Numbered from the stretch's first letter, positions 11,375 through 20,492 are shown. The stretch is DNA of 64,000 bases from Candidatus Altimarinota bacterium (GCA_023260135.1 JALQWG010000005.1:1-64000); one strand, 5' to 3'. Made by a program: numbers and translations. The notes: a model not told the origin generated them from the sequence alone.

Positions 11375-11403
11375 ATTCTATCAGGTTTTATAGAGAATTG
11401 CAA
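11375..11403 (-). promoter_or_regulatory. Promoter of the 79-aa gene
   Basis: On the minus strand TTGCAA and TAGAAT are separated by 17 bases, about 21 bases before the ATG at 11354. Confidence 0.6.
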
Positions 11404-11582
11404 GTTTTTATACTATAATTTTATAAAAAAGCAATATGCTGATGGAATGCGAGGATATTAGTCCGATTCTTCTAAAAATCAAGTCAAAATAATATTTTTC
11501 CGATATTTTCTCTACTAGTAAAGGAATATCCGATCCCATCATTCCTTAGTATCTATTATAGTAGGGAATCTATGCTCAGATA

Positions 11583-11622
11583 TTTTGATCCCAGGCTAAG
11601 GCATCGCCGGGATGACAGATAC
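11583..11622. repeat. Dispersed repeat, intergenic copy
   Basis: GATCCCAGGCTAAGGCATCG followed by CCGGGATGACAG lies in the 279-base gap between the small gene at 11354 and the dnaJ-type gene end at 11634. The GGGATGACAG end matches the AATGACAG ends of other copies. The rest of this gap is AT-rich, with no gene seen. Confidence 0.55.
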
Positions 11623-11633
11623 CAATAATATGT

Positions 11634-12338
11634 CTATACTTGATAACGAATGGCATCTATCATCTTCTGTACATTTTCATCTATATTTTTTGGCATCTTG
11701 GCATCCACGATGACATACATATCACCAGTTTCTCCATCTATGGTGCGTCATTTTCCTGATATTTTGAATTTGGTTCCAGGCTTGGTTCCTGCCTTTACCT
11801 TGAGAGATAGGGTTTTTCCGTAGACAGTCTGTACAGACACTGATGTATCATAGAGGAAGTCGAGGAATGGTATCTCTACGATCTCCGTGACATCGAGATT
11901 TGGCTTTTCTGCCTTTGGTTCTGATTGTTTTTGCGACTTCTTTGCTCGACTACCACCACCGAAGAGGTCTCCTATATCGAACTCGAATCCTCATCATCTC
12001 TGTCCACCACCCATGCCTCCAAACTGGGAGAATATATCTTCGAATCCACCATAATTCGTACTGCCCGCACCACTGTATTGTCCTCCGAATGGATTACCAC
12101 CCATCCCTCCGAATGGATTTCATTCTGCAGAACCGAATTGGTCATAGTTCTTTTTCTTCGTTGTATCTCCGAGGACTTGATATGCCTCGTTGATCTCTTT
12201 GAACTTTTCTTCTGCCTTTTTGTCTCACTTATTACGGTCAGGATGATATTCCATAGCCTTCTTTTTGTAGGCTTTTTTGATCTCTGCATCAGATGCAGAC
12301 TTTGGTACACCGAGGATGTCATAGTAGTTCTTGCTCAT
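11634..12338 (-). CDS. Short DnaJ-family co-chaperone (CbpA-like)
   Basis: A DnaJ-type protein stimulates DnaK ATPase and delivers substrates. The 234-residue product has a J domain (residues 2-70) with the invariant HPD (32-34). A Gly/Phe-rich linker (about 70-130) has repeated NPFGGMGG-like units, some Gly encoded by TGA. A beta-rich substrate-binding domain (about 145-234: [38 protein letters not shown]) follows. There is no CxxCxGxG zinc finger. Only about one C-terminal beta domain is present, so it is shorter than DnaJ (about 370) or CbpA (about 306). No dnaK or grpE is nearby. Confidence 0.88.
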
Positions 12339-12368
12339 AGGTTGAATAGTTAGGGACTATGGGGTTTC

Positions 12369-12425
12369 TGTCATTTCGACCGAAGTTCGCCTGTTTCTAT
12401 GGCGAATGAAGTGGAGAAATCTTAT
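12369..12425. repeat. Dispersed repeat, intergenic copy (GTCATTTCGACCGAAG family)
   Basis: CTGTCATTTCGACCGAAG and GAAGTGGAGAAATCTTA match, in reverse complement, the copy embedded in folC. It lies between the dnaJ-type gene and the GIY-YIG gene and overlaps the end of the latter. Confidence 0.75.
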
Positions 12426-12709
12426 GGTACGAGTTCCCTCCACTCGGGATTATCTTTTCATATGAGCCAATTCTTTTTCGCTCGATTCCAGTTTTTTATC
12501 TGTTTTTCCCGTGTAATTGCATTATATGGATCATTCGTGACTTCAAAAAATACACATTTTGTACAATTATATTTTGCAGTAAAACAATCAGGATTTACCT
12601 TATTTCTATGCTCTATAAGTCTTTTTTCTAGGCTTCCCGTCATTCATACATAGAGTACCGAGTTATTCCAGTTTGCGAGCATGTATACCCAATAATTATT
12701 TTCTATCAT
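12422..12709 (-). CDS. GIY-YIG nuclease domain protein (UPF0213 type)
   Basis: The 95-residue single-domain protein starts MIENNYWVYMLANWNNSVLYVG. The WVYML ... LYVGMTGSLEKRLIEH pattern is the GIY-YIG core, with the conserved Arg of EKRLIEHR and then KYNCTKCVFFE and AITREKQIKNWNR. All of these are typical of the stand-alone YhbQ/UPF0213 family. Two TGA codons are read as Gly (LYVGMT and WLIGKDNP). Stand-alone members are common next to repeats, and a dispersed repeat lies on each side here. The true substrate is unknown. Confidence 0.88.
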
Positions 12710-12715
12710 ATATAT

Positions 12716-12764
12716 GCAAGATTCCTCGACTTCGACTATCGTCTTCGCTCGGAATGACAGGAAC
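12716..12764. repeat. Dispersed repeat, intergenic copy
   Basis: Reverse complement reads CTGTCATTCCGAGCGAAGAC then GATAGTCGAAGTCGAGGAA. It aligns with the in-frame copy at 51392-51438 (GTCATTTCGAGTAAAGCGAT, then AATCGAGAAATCTTGC). Confidence 0.75.
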
Positions 12765-12777
12765 ATTTTATCAAAAA

Positions 12778-12812
12778 AATAGCACCTGTCAAAATGAGGT
12801 GCTATTGAGTTC
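12778..12812 (-). terminator. Terminator after the 12825-13163 gene
   Basis: ATAGCACCT and AGGTGCTAT form a 9-base-pair stem. The minus strand continues with seven T. It lies just past the minus-strand TAA at 12825. Confidence 0.85.
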
Positions 12813-12824
12813 GGATTTTGACTC

Positions 12825-13163
12825 TTATTTATTACGTTCTATGTAAAGTCACTTTAAAGTAGCAGATACTAAAGTAAGGCGTAGTTGTTCTCATCAATTT
12901 ACAATCTCTCTATCATTGATTTTAAGTTCCTTTCTTATTTTATCTTCAACATTTTTTGAGAATCGTTGAATAATTCTAATAATTGCATCAATTCTTGTAT
13001 TATCTTTTGCTGCTTCAATATGCACTTCCTGTAGACCACAAAATATATCTACTTGTTCTGCTATACCAAGTCACTCAAGCATAGCTTGCGTAAGAGCGTC
13101 GTTTCTCTTTATGTTCCCCACGAAATCTTCAGTACTTACAGGATCACGAAGAGTGCATTCCAT
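12825..13163 (-). CDS. Hypothetical protein (112 aa)
   Basis: Not recognised. ATG 13163 gives MECTLRDPVSTEDFVGNIKR. The rest is helical and charged (EAAKDNTRIDAIIRIIQRF, KNVEDKIRKELKINDREI) and ends LYIERNK. TGA is read as Gly at LEGLGIAEQ, VNGGEQ and LKGLYIE. The base composition is more AT-rich than that of the housekeeping genes, which may mean recent arrival. It is a single transcription unit with its own promoter and terminator, divergent from uvrC. Confidence 0.68.
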
Positions 13164-13190
13164 ATTCGTTATTTTAGTAGTAGTATTTTT

Positions 13191-13217
13191 ATTATATATA
13201 CTTATTTTTTAAGTCAA
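13191..13217 (-). promoter_or_regulatory. Promoter of the 112-aa gene
   Basis: On the minus strand TTGACT and a perfect TATAAT are separated by 15 bases, 28 bases before the start codon. Confidence 0.55.
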
Positions 13218-13221
13218 CTCC

Positions 13222-13249
13222 TTGCACTTTTTCTCCTTATCTATAATAT
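13222..13249 (+). promoter_or_regulatory. Candidate uvrC promoter
   Basis: TTGCAC (13222-13227) precedes TATAAT (13242-13247) or TAATAT (13244-13249), with 14 or 16 bases between. It is back to back with the promoter of the minus-strand gene. A dispersed repeat sits between it and the uvrC start. Confidence 0.4.
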
Positions 13250-13271
13250 ACTAGAGTGAAACAAGAACAAC

Positions 13272-13312
13272 AGAAACCTGGATTGCTTCGTCCTCGCGAG
13301 TGGCGGGAACGC
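13272..13312. repeat. Dispersed repeat in the uvrC leader
   Basis: CTGGATTGCTTCGTCCTCGC followed by GAGTG is the reverse complement of the block at about 433-462 inside mutY (CACTCGCGAGGACGAAGCAA). Confidence 0.7.
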
Positions 13313-13327
13313 TGACTTCCAGAAAAC

Positions 13328-15301
13328 ATGCAAAAAATACTCAATAATCTCCCAACAACTCCATGAGTCTATCAGATGAAGGATGAGAGTGGGGGAGTGA
13401 TGTACGTGGGCAAGGCGAAGAATCTCAGGAATCGTGTGAAGTCCTACTTTGATCGGACAGCGGAACTCAGTGCTGCCAAGAAGCAGATGGTTGCCAAGAT
13501 ACGAGATATAGAGCTCATCACTTGTGAGACTGAAGTCGAGGCACTTGTCCTCGAGACCAATCTCATCAAGCATATATCTCCCAAGTACAATATCCTCATG
13601 AAGGATGATAAGAACCTCGCTTATCTAAAGTTCACTCATTCTCCAGTACCAGAACTCATCAAGACTCGACAGAGGATTCGTGATGGTGGATTGTATTTTG
13701 GTCCATTCGTCTCTGGAGTCGAACAGAGTGTACGTGCATTGCGGAAGATATTCAAGATTCGTAATTGTCGGATAAAGTTCGCACATATATGACAGAAGCT
13801 CACTATCACAGATAAGGCAGGGAAGACGATACCATGTATGGACTACTATATCTGACTCTGTCCAGCACCATGCCTCCTCCAATCAGGCAATCTCGAGACT
13901 CACGAGAAAAATATATCTCGTGCACAGAGCTTCCTCTCTGGAGACACCGCAGAGGTATTTGCTGAACTCACACTCGAGATGCAGAAAAAAGCCAAGAATC
14001 TCGAGTTCGAAGAGGCCCAGGAGATCAAGGAAACTCTCGAGGCACTGAAGTGACTCTATGAAAAACAAAAAGTTCGAGATATCATAGAGTGAGATGTCGA
14101 TATATGTATCATGTATGAAAAGTATGAAAAAACATATATAGGATATACGCAGATACGTGCGAATCAGATTGTATGAGTTTTTCGCTATGAGGTATGAGCC
14201 CAGGCAACAGATAGGGATGATATCATAGTCGAGTTCCTCATGAGACAATACGTAACTAATTACGAATGATGAATTACGAATTATGAATGATGAGACCTTC
14301 CAGATTTGCTTCTACTCCAGAATCCAATCATCGATGAATCGTTCTCAAGTTTTCTAGCGGAAAAGAAAATCAAGGTTGAGATACCAAAAATCTGACCAAA
14401 AAAAGAGATCATAGACTTCACTCTCACACAAGTTCGAGAGTATGCCTACAAGAAGGAACTAGCATCCCTCGAGAACAAAACCCTCACGCGTGAACATATG
14501 AAAAATGTTCTCACAACTCTCGGATATCCTATTCCTGCGAAGTGAGAGATAGTATTCGAATGTTACGATATATCTCATACAGATGGACACTTTACCTATG
14601 CGAGTCGAGTCTGTATCGTCGATGGTAAACCAGATACAAGTAGATACAAGAAGTATAAGATAAAAACTCTTCAAGATGGAGATATCGATGACTTCGCTTC
14701 ACACAGGGAAGTGATGATGCGACGTACACTTGAATGACTGGAGCAGGATAATTTTCCTCATCTGATTATCATCGACTGAGGGAAGGGGCAACTCTCGAGT
14801 GCAATATCAGGGGTCAAGGAGGGGATATGGATAAATCAGCATCAATCTCTAGTTCCGTCATCGCGAACGAAATGAAGTGAAACGGAGTGTAGTGTGGCGA
14901 TCCAGGCTCCTGAAAATACAGAGCATGGATTGCTTCGTGCCTCGCAATGACAGATACAATCCCCACCAATCTGTTCTATAGCAAAACGTGAAGAAGAGAT
15001 ATTCCTTCCTGGGGAGAAAAATCCAATACTTTTTGAAAAAGGGACACCAGAACTCATGGTGCTACAGAAGGCTCGAGATGAATCACATAGATTCTCTATT
15101 ACAGCTAATAAAACCGCTCGTATGAAAAGTATGAAAAAGAATATCCTCGAAGAGATACCATGAATATGACCAGTCACTCGTAAAAAACTTCTAAAACTCG
15201 CTGGAAGTATCGATGAGATAAAGAATATAAAACTTGAAGAAATAGAAAAAATCTGTACAAAAGTACAGATAGAAGCTCTTAGAGATCATGGCATTATATA
15301 A
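13328..15301 (+). CDS. uvrC: Excinuclease ABC subunit C, with in-frame repeat insertion
   Basis: UvrC makes both incisions beside a DNA lesion in nucleotide excision repair. The 657-residue product opens MQKILNNLPTTPGVYQMKD and YVGKAKNLRNRVKSYF, the GIY-YIG nuclease. The UVR helix (FEEAQEIKETLEALK) and the RNase-H-like half follow, with LIIIDGGKGQLSSAISG, SIAKREEEIFLPG and SHRFSITANKTARM. The protein ends with HhH motifs (EIPGIGPVTRKKLLKLAG). Many TGA codons are Gly, including TPGVY and IDGGKG. Two stretches do not fit the family: an Asn-Tyr-Glu-Gly-Gly duplication (14246-14291) and a 39-codon repeat-derived insert (14846-14961) before the SIAKREEEIF motif. The frame stays intact through both. 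A terminator follows. Confidence 0.94.
14246..14291. repeat. AT-rich tandem repeat inside uvrC
   Basis: AATTACGAATGATGA and AATTATGAATGATGA are two imperfect copies that encode NYEGGITNYEGGD, with TGA TGA as Gly-Gly. The phase is kept. The stretch lies in a variable linker between FLMRQY and LPDLLLLQ. Confidence 0.7.
14846..14961. repeat. Dispersed repeat inside uvrC
   Basis: GTTCCGTCATCGCGAACGAA and GATCCAGGCTCCTG, then GGATTGCTTCGTGCCTCGCA and ATGACAG, form a two-ended element with opposed GTCAT...ATGAC ends. It encodes about 39 residues with two TGA-Gly codons and no stop, between KEGIWINQH and PPICSIAKREEEIF of UvrC. Confidence 0.8.
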
Positions 15302-15308
15302 ATAGTTC

Positions 15309-15333
15309 AGCATTTTTAATGCTTAGTTTTTTT
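15309..15333 (+). terminator. uvrC terminator
   Basis: AGCATT and AATGCT form a 6-base-pair stem with a short loop, then TAG and T7. It overlaps the TAA of the convergent minus-strand gene. Confidence 0.6.
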
Positions 15334-15817
15334 GATTCCAGGGCAATCATTCAAGAATCTCGTTTATTATTACTGGTTTCTCTATCCATGGTATGTATAG
15401 TCCACTTTCTCTTTTGATGAATCTTAACCTCTCCATATATTCTCTTCAGAGCTCGTGTTCTACATAACTTACCGGTGTTCAGCTTAATACTCATAACTTA
15501 AGGTTTCAGTCGTTTTCTCAGAATAGCTCTAGTTTTTGTGGTAGCGTTGCTTCCTGAAGTTCATCTGATAGATTACTAATAAAGGTTGCATCAGAAAGTA
15601 TAATAACGGAATTTGCTTTTTCCCTCGCTTCTCTAATTATATCTAAAAATCGGGGATACATAAAATCAATTCAATGTTTTGTATCATATGTATTTTTAGG
15701 GTCTATATGATGAAAATTAGCATCGATTCAAGTCTCTTCTATGGCGGCATTGATACCTACTCATAAACATTTTGAAAATGTTATATCATCGTCAATAAGT
15801 CTTATAGATAAAGTCAT
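15323..15817 (-). CDS. Hypothetical protein, possibly receiver-domain-like (164 aa)
   Basis: Not firmly recognised. ATG 15817 gives MTLSIRLIDDDITFSKCLG. The LIDDD opening looks like the acidic pocket of response-regulator receiver domains. A hydrophobic strand with a following Ser (NSVIILSDATFISN, about residue 75) would then be in the receiver beta-4 or phospho-Asp region, but no clear phospho-acceptor Asp or Lys is seen. TGA is read as Gly at about nine sites. The DNA is AT-rich compared with its neighbours. No sensor kinase or other regulator is adjacent. It lies divergent from tsaD and convergent with uvrC. Confidence 0.65.
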
Positions 15818-15909
15818 ATGTATAAGTTTTATATAGTAAATCTCTAGTATTTTATTAATATACAATAATAAGTCAATATTTATCAAATTATTATTTTTTT
15901 GTCAAATTC

Positions 15910-15937
15910 TTGCTCTTTATTAACTTTTCAATACATT
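15910..15937 (+). promoter_or_regulatory. Candidate tsaD promoter
   Basis: TTGCTC (15910-15915), a 16-base spacer and TACATT (15932-15937), 30 bases upstream of the TTG start. Confidence 0.4.
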
Positions 15938-15967
15938 CTATTCTTAGTTTTTTTACTAATATCTAAC

Positions 15968-16954
15968 TTGTACCTTCTTGCCCTCGAAACATCCTGTGAC
16001 GATACCTCTGTTGCTCTGATGAGAGATGGGGAACTGCTTGCTATGTCTACTCGTACCCAGCTCGAACATGATGCTACGGGTGGTGTTGTTCCTGAGGTTG
16101 CTGCTCGTAGCCATGCGAATGCGATATTTCCATGTATCGATGATGTTCTCCGAGAGGCGAATATCTCACTCTCGGATATCGATGTATTCGCCTGTACAGC
16201 GAGACCAGGACTCGCGCCATCACTCCTCACTGGTACAACAGTTGCAGATACACTCGCACTCTCACTCGGGAAGCCAATTCTCTGGATTGATCATATCGAG
16301 TCACATATGTTTGCGAACTTCCTCGAACGTGAGACCGACGAGATTCGGTTTCCTACTATGATTCTCACTGTCTCTGGCGGACATACGGAGATATATCTCT
16401 GGCGGAGCCTCTATGAGTTCGAGATGGTGAGTCAGACACGTGATGATGCTGCAGGGGAGTGCTTCGACAAGGTAGCCAAGATGATGTGACTTGGATTCCC
16501 TGGTGGAGCCAAGATTGCTCGACTATCAGCTGAATTCGTGAATAGGGCAACAGACGATGAAAAACAACTTGCATCGAAGCTATTCCCGCGTGGTCTCTCA
16601 GGTGCTGAGCTCGACTTCTCATTCTCTGGTATGAAGTCAGCTATCAAGAGATATGTTGACTCTATAGGAGAACCCACTGACGCAGATAGAGAGAGGATTG
16701 CATATGGCACTGAGATGGCTATCACTGATGTGCTCGCTACCAAGCTCATACAGGCGGCAGAACAGCATGGAGTTAGAGATATTGCTCTTGCAGGTGGTGT
16801 GAGTGCTAATACCAGACTCAAGGATATGCTCACTCAAGAGGCGATGAATCGAGGATGGAACTTCATCGCACCAAAAAAGATACTCTACTCCATGGATAAT
16901 GCTGCCATGGTCGGTATCAGGGCATATTATGAATACATAAAAAATCCAAAGTAA
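15968..16954 (+). CDS. tsaD: tRNA N6-threonylcarbamoyladenosine synthase subunit TsaD
   Basis: TsaD transfers threonylcarbamoyl from TC-AMP to A37 of tRNAs that read ANN codons. The start is placed at TTG 15968 because the family begins right there (LYLLALETSCDDTSVAL). The open frame further upstream encodes an unrelated hydrophobic stretch. The 328-residue product carries the metal-binding HIESH motif, LTVSGGHTEIY, the [22 protein letters not shown] region (with one TGA-Gly at MMGLG), FSFSGMKSAIKR and the C-terminal LAGGVSANTRL. Normal length. Upstream promoter TTGCTC-TACATT. No tsaB or tsaE lies next to it. Confidence 0.95.
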
Positions 16955-17004
16955 GAAGTCATTTTAGGTTCTTGGTGTTTGTCAAAGACTTTTTTGTTTT
17001 TACC

Positions 17005-17032
17005 TTGATTTCATCTGTATTGTACCTACAAT
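17005..17032 (+). promoter_or_regulatory. Promoter of the DsbA-like gene
   Basis: TTGATT (17005-17010), a 16-base spacer and TACAAT (17027-17032) lie 28 bases before the ATG at 17060. Confidence 0.5.
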
Positions 17033-17059
17033 TCCTAGGTATTTTTTTAACTCAATTGT

Positions 17060-17986
17060 ATGCAAAAACACGAATCAACTCCAGAGGTAGAAGTAACTAC
17101 GCAGTCGAATACTCACACAGTTACTACATATATACTTCTTGCTATCGTTATTCTCCAGGGATTTTTTAATATCTATCTCCTCACAGGGAACTCTGTTCCA
17201 CTTCCAGCATCAACTGGTATAGATGCCCTCGGGGTCAAGAAGGCACTCCTCGAACTCGAATACGAAAAAGTCGGAGGCAAGGAAAACTATGACCTCATCT
17301 CCAAGGCTACACTCATGCAAATGCAGGAACAAATTCCTCAGATCAAGCAATTTGTCGAGAGTCAGGGTGGAACAACCACTACTACCCCTACGACTCCAGC
17401 GGCTATGCAGTCTCTCGATCAAGCCAAGATGGAAGAGATTCTCTCTACTGCTGCACTCGAAGGCAATGCAAATGCAGATATCGTAGCTATCGAATACTCT
17501 GATATGGAATGTCCATTCTGTGTCCGTCAGTATCATCAGACCAAGCTCCAGGAGTCACTCGTAAGCAAGTATGGTGATAAGGTTGCATTCGCATTTAAAA
17601 ACAATCGTGGTGTAAACCATGATGGAACTGAGGCGAAGGCTATCGGTGCTCTCTGTGCGAAAAAGGTGGGAGGTAATGAGTCATATGTAAAATTCTATAG
17701 GAATGTCATGGATGGAACAACGACTGATGGTGCTATCTATCCAGTTGCAAAACTCGCTGATGCTGCAAAGGTAGCTGGTGTAGATGTAGCAAAATGGCAG
17801 TCATGTTATGATGCCAAGGAGACTGCAGCACAGTTCCAGGCTGAGACAACTGAGGCTAACTCATTCGGACTCGGTGGTACACCAGGAACAATCATCATCA
17901 ATAAAAAGACAGGAAAATATGCAACAGTTGAGTGAGCATATCCTCTCGCAACATTCTATGAAAAGATCGATGCACTCATGCAATAA
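17060..17986 (+). CDS. Membrane-anchored DsbA-like thioredoxin-fold protein
   Basis: The 308-residue protein has a cytoplasmic N-terminus, one membrane segment (TYILLAIVILQGFFNIYLL, about residues 23-42), a helical and Thr-rich linker (TTTTTPTTP) and a thioredoxin fold. The active site CPFC (Cys151, Cys154) comes after IVAIEYSDMECPFC. The cis-Pro loop is at GLGGTPGTIIIN. This is the DsbA/DsbG-like family common in CPR bacteria, which forms or isomerises disulfides in exported proteins. That fits the many exported proteins in this window. One TGA-Gly (ATVEGAYPL) near the end is needed to reach the TAA. No DsbB/VKOR partner is adjacent. Confidence 0.9.
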
Positions 17987-18004
17987 TCTCACAAATACTT
18001 ATAG

Positions 18005-18032
18005 AAAAATCCCCAATTTGGGGATTTTTATT
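18005..18032 (+). terminator. Terminator after the DsbA-like gene
   Basis: AATCCCC-AATTT-GGGGATT followed by TTTATTTT. The TAA of the convergent methyltransferase gene (18028-18030) lies in its 3' side. Confidence 0.8.
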
Positions 18033-19353
18033 TTCTCTGCCAGTCTCGGGGGAATGTACTCTGCACTTCTCAGTTTTCACAGTACTCGAGTCAGATAACT
18101 GTATCGTCATATGAGAGGAGGATATATCCATCAGAACAGTCTGCCGCAATCGATCATCCACGTAGGTATATATCGAGTTCTTGTTCTGTAGAGATTTTGT
18201 ATGTAGGGATATTTGCTGTATCTATATATCGAGAGATCCAGATATCTCCGTAGAATATTCCACCATCTTTTTTCCCTATCTCTTCACCGAATCGCATGAA
18301 GTATATATCATCTGGGATTTTCTCGGTACTTCCTGAGACAGCGAGTATTTTCTTGTCATGTTCATAGAGCTCATACTTCGAGTCTATCTGCCAATCCCCA
18401 ATTCATCATCTATATCGTGTGAGTTTCTCGTTGCGAGTTCCACGTCGTTCACCTTGCTTCTCTGATTCTATGGATGCAATCTTGCGTATCTTGGCTACGA
18501 AGAATCCACCAGTTCCATCGATATGTGGCCAGAATTTTTTCTGGTAGAGTATTTCAAAGCTCTGTCCATATTTTTCTCGCATAGCGTCGAGTACTCACTC
18601 ATTCTCGAGAAGATTCAGTGAACAAGTAGAGTATATCATCTCACCTCATACCTTGAGTGCGTGGAGTCATGCGTCGAGCAGCTTGGTCTGGAGTCGAGCT
18701 ATTTCCTTGATATTTTTGATATGCCAATGCTTCACTGCATCAGTTCACTTGTAGAGGGTTCATTCTCCACTACATGGAGCATCCAGAAGTATCCTATCGA
18801 ACGTCTCACTATATTTTTTCCAGTATTGTCCTGGATAGAGGGTGATACCGACATTGGGAGTTCACATACGATGGAGGTTCTGGAGGAGTTGCGGTATACG
18901 CTCGCGTGTTGGCTCATTCGCGATGATAAAAGAATTCGGATAGTACTCTGTAAGTTGAGTTGTCTTGCCACCTGGACTCGATGCCATATCGAGTATGAGG
19001 AATCCATCTTCGTGTATCGCACTCTCTGCGAGGATATCTACAGGATGCGCAGCAGCGAGTTCCTGGATATAAAAATTCCCCACAATATGGTCGAGTGAGA
19101 ATCCGAGACGACGCTCGAGTGGATCAAAATCCTCTCGTCTGTCCATAGAGTATACTCGTGGGATATTGGTTTTATCGAGTATCCAGCCATCTGATTCGAG
19201 ATGACTTTTGACACTATCCTCGTGTCATGGCTTGATACGGATAGTTCGAGGAATTGGTTGTTCTATCGCAGTCAAAAATTGCTCAAATTCTTCTTCCTTG
19301 TCTTGGAAAAATGTATCACGGAAGTATTCGATAAAACGAGAATTTATTGACAT
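18028..19353 (-). CDS. NOL1/NOP2/Sun-family RNA m5C methyltransferase (RsmB/RsmF-like)
   Basis: Members make 5-methylcytosine in rRNA using SAM and two cysteines. The 441-residue product has the SAM-binding LDMASSPGGKTTQL, the catalytic motif DAPCSGEGTL (Cys194) and the release-cysteine motif YSTCSLNLLENE (Cys244). A C-terminal PUA-like part ends EVQSTFPRDWQRK. About 13 TGA codons are Gly (e.g. SGEGT). Both cysteines and the basic C-terminal domain favour an RsmF/YebU type over RsmB, since no NusB-like N-terminal domain is seen. ATG 19353 (MSINSRFIEYF) is the natural start. Confidence 0.9.
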
Positions 19354-19408
19354 TTTTAATTAGATTTATATATTATAAACATAATCTACATTTTTACAAA
19401 TTATAGCT

Positions 19409-19693
19409 ATGCTTGATTTACGCTTTTGTGATTCTCCTGATGAATTGGTAGAAATAATCTCTGATAATCAGTATATAGCCTGACATAAATTTGCAGCGGT
19501 TTCTTATGATTCATGAGACCCTGATGCGTTTTGGTTTATGGATATTAGGAATTTACGCAATGCTTTAGATAGACATGAGCGACGTAGGACTCCAGATCAC
19601 CAAATTCTAACTGCAATATCTTTATCTGATGCATGAGTAATAAGAAGGAAAGCAAAGATAGAAAGGCTTATGGGGTTATTAGGTAAGAATTAA
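19409..19693 (+). CDS. Hypothetical small protein (94 aa)
   Basis: Not recognised. ATG 19409 starts MLDLRFCDSPDELVEIISDN. The middle DPDAFWFMDIRNLRNALDRH and the basic end (VIRRKAKIERLMGLLGKN) are soluble and helical. Three TGA codons are Gly (YIAGHKF, YDSGDPD, SDAGVIRR). The DNA is AT-rich. It is convergent with smpB, whose TAG lies five bases downstream. Confidence 0.62.
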
Positions 19694-19697
19694 TATT

Positions 19698-20153
19698 CTA
19701 TAACTTAAACTTCCTCGCTATCTCGCGGTCGAGGTCGCGTTCCTTGAGGAGGTTTTTCTTCTCCCACTTTCGTCGTCATTTTGCGAGAGCAATACGTACC
19801 TTCATGAGATTGCCTTTTGTGTATATCTCGACTGGTACTATCGTTGCTCACATTTCCTTGGTCTTCTGTTCGAGTCTCGATATCTCCTTCTGTGACAGGA
19901 GGAGATTGCGTTCGCGTTTTGGTTCGAGCTTGGTTCCTGTATTGGACTTGTATTCTGATATATGGAGTCCGACGAGCACGGGACGTCCTGTATGGACGGT
20001 GATGTATGATCACTTGAGGTTCGCCTGTCCAGCACGGAGACTCTTGACCTCTGGTCCATAGAGGATGATTCATGCCTCATACTCTTCGATGACTTCATAG
20101 TCGAAGAGTGCTTTGCGATTCTCGATGATGGTCTTGTTCGGAACTGTCTTCAT
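19698..20153 (-). CDS. smpB: SsrA-binding protein SmpB
   Basis: SmpB binds tmRNA and carries it to stalled ribosomes for trans-translation. The 151-residue product has the normal length and shows NRKALFDYEVIEEYEAGIIL, GPEVKSLRAGQANLKGSY, ARNLLL-like ERNLLLSQKEI and the basic tail GRRKWEKKNLLKERDLDREI. Gly in YEAGI, LKGSY, EMGAT and AKGRRKW is encoded by TGA, at family-conserved glycines. ATG 20153. No tmRNA gene was found in the flanking DNA. Confidence 0.95.
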
Positions 20154-20216
20154 GGCACGCATGATAGTAAAAAACTCCAAAATGTCGAGTTTTTCATATA
20201 AAAATAAAAATTATAC

Positions 20217-20244
20217 TTGTCAATATATAAATATATGCTACAAT
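20217..20244 (+). promoter_or_regulatory. Promoter of the His-rich exported peptide
   Basis: TTGTCA (20217-20222), a 16-base spacer and TACAAT (20239-20244) lie 27 bases before the ATG at 20271. Confidence 0.6.
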
Positions 20245-20270
20245 ATGTTCATACAAATACTAATACATAT

Positions 20271-20474
20271 ATGATTAAAAAATATACTCTCATGTTTTGT
20301 TTTTCGTGTTTTCTTCTTCCGCTCTCTGTAACATACGCTATGAGTGATGATGGAAAATCATGAAAAACAGAGGCACATCATACAGATCATCCACCACATG
20401 ATCACCAGCATCACGATCATATCAAAAAACTCGATGAGTGAATGCAGAGAAGAAGAACAAAAAAACTCAACTAA
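20271..20474 (+). CDS. Small His-rich exported peptide (67 aa)
   Basis: Not recognised. The start MIKKYTLMFCFSCFLLPLSV, ending TYA, is a textbook signal peptide cleaved near residue 23. The mature part (about 44 residues) holds a cluster of eight or nine histidines with Asp and Pro (AHHTDHPPHDHQHHDHIKK) and a basic tail (MQRRRTKKLN). Such clusters often bind Zn, Ni or Cu outside the membrane; metal binding here is inference. Two TGA-Gly codons hide the gene under the standard code. It has its own promoter, and its TAA lies in the loop of a terminator hairpin shared with the convergent gene. Confidence 0.72.
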
Positions 20475-20492
20475 TTAGTTGAGTTTTTTTGA
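20463..20492 (+). terminator. Bidirectional terminator containing both convergent stop codons
   Basis: AACTCAACT-AATT-AGTTGAGTT is a perfect hairpin with T runs on both strands. The + strand TAA (20472-20474) and the minus-strand TAG (20471-20473) both fall at the loop, so one palindrome ends translation and transcription of both genes. Confidence 0.88.

Noticed and set aside
15323-15817. Calling this gene a response regulator
   Set aside because: LIDDD resembles a receiver start, but no phospho-acceptor Asp or conserved Lys could be placed.
20169-20196. tmRNA or terminator between smpB and the His-rich peptide
   Set aside because: A short AAACTC...GAGTTT hairpin exists, but the gap is only about 60 bases, too small for tmRNA, and its role is unclear.
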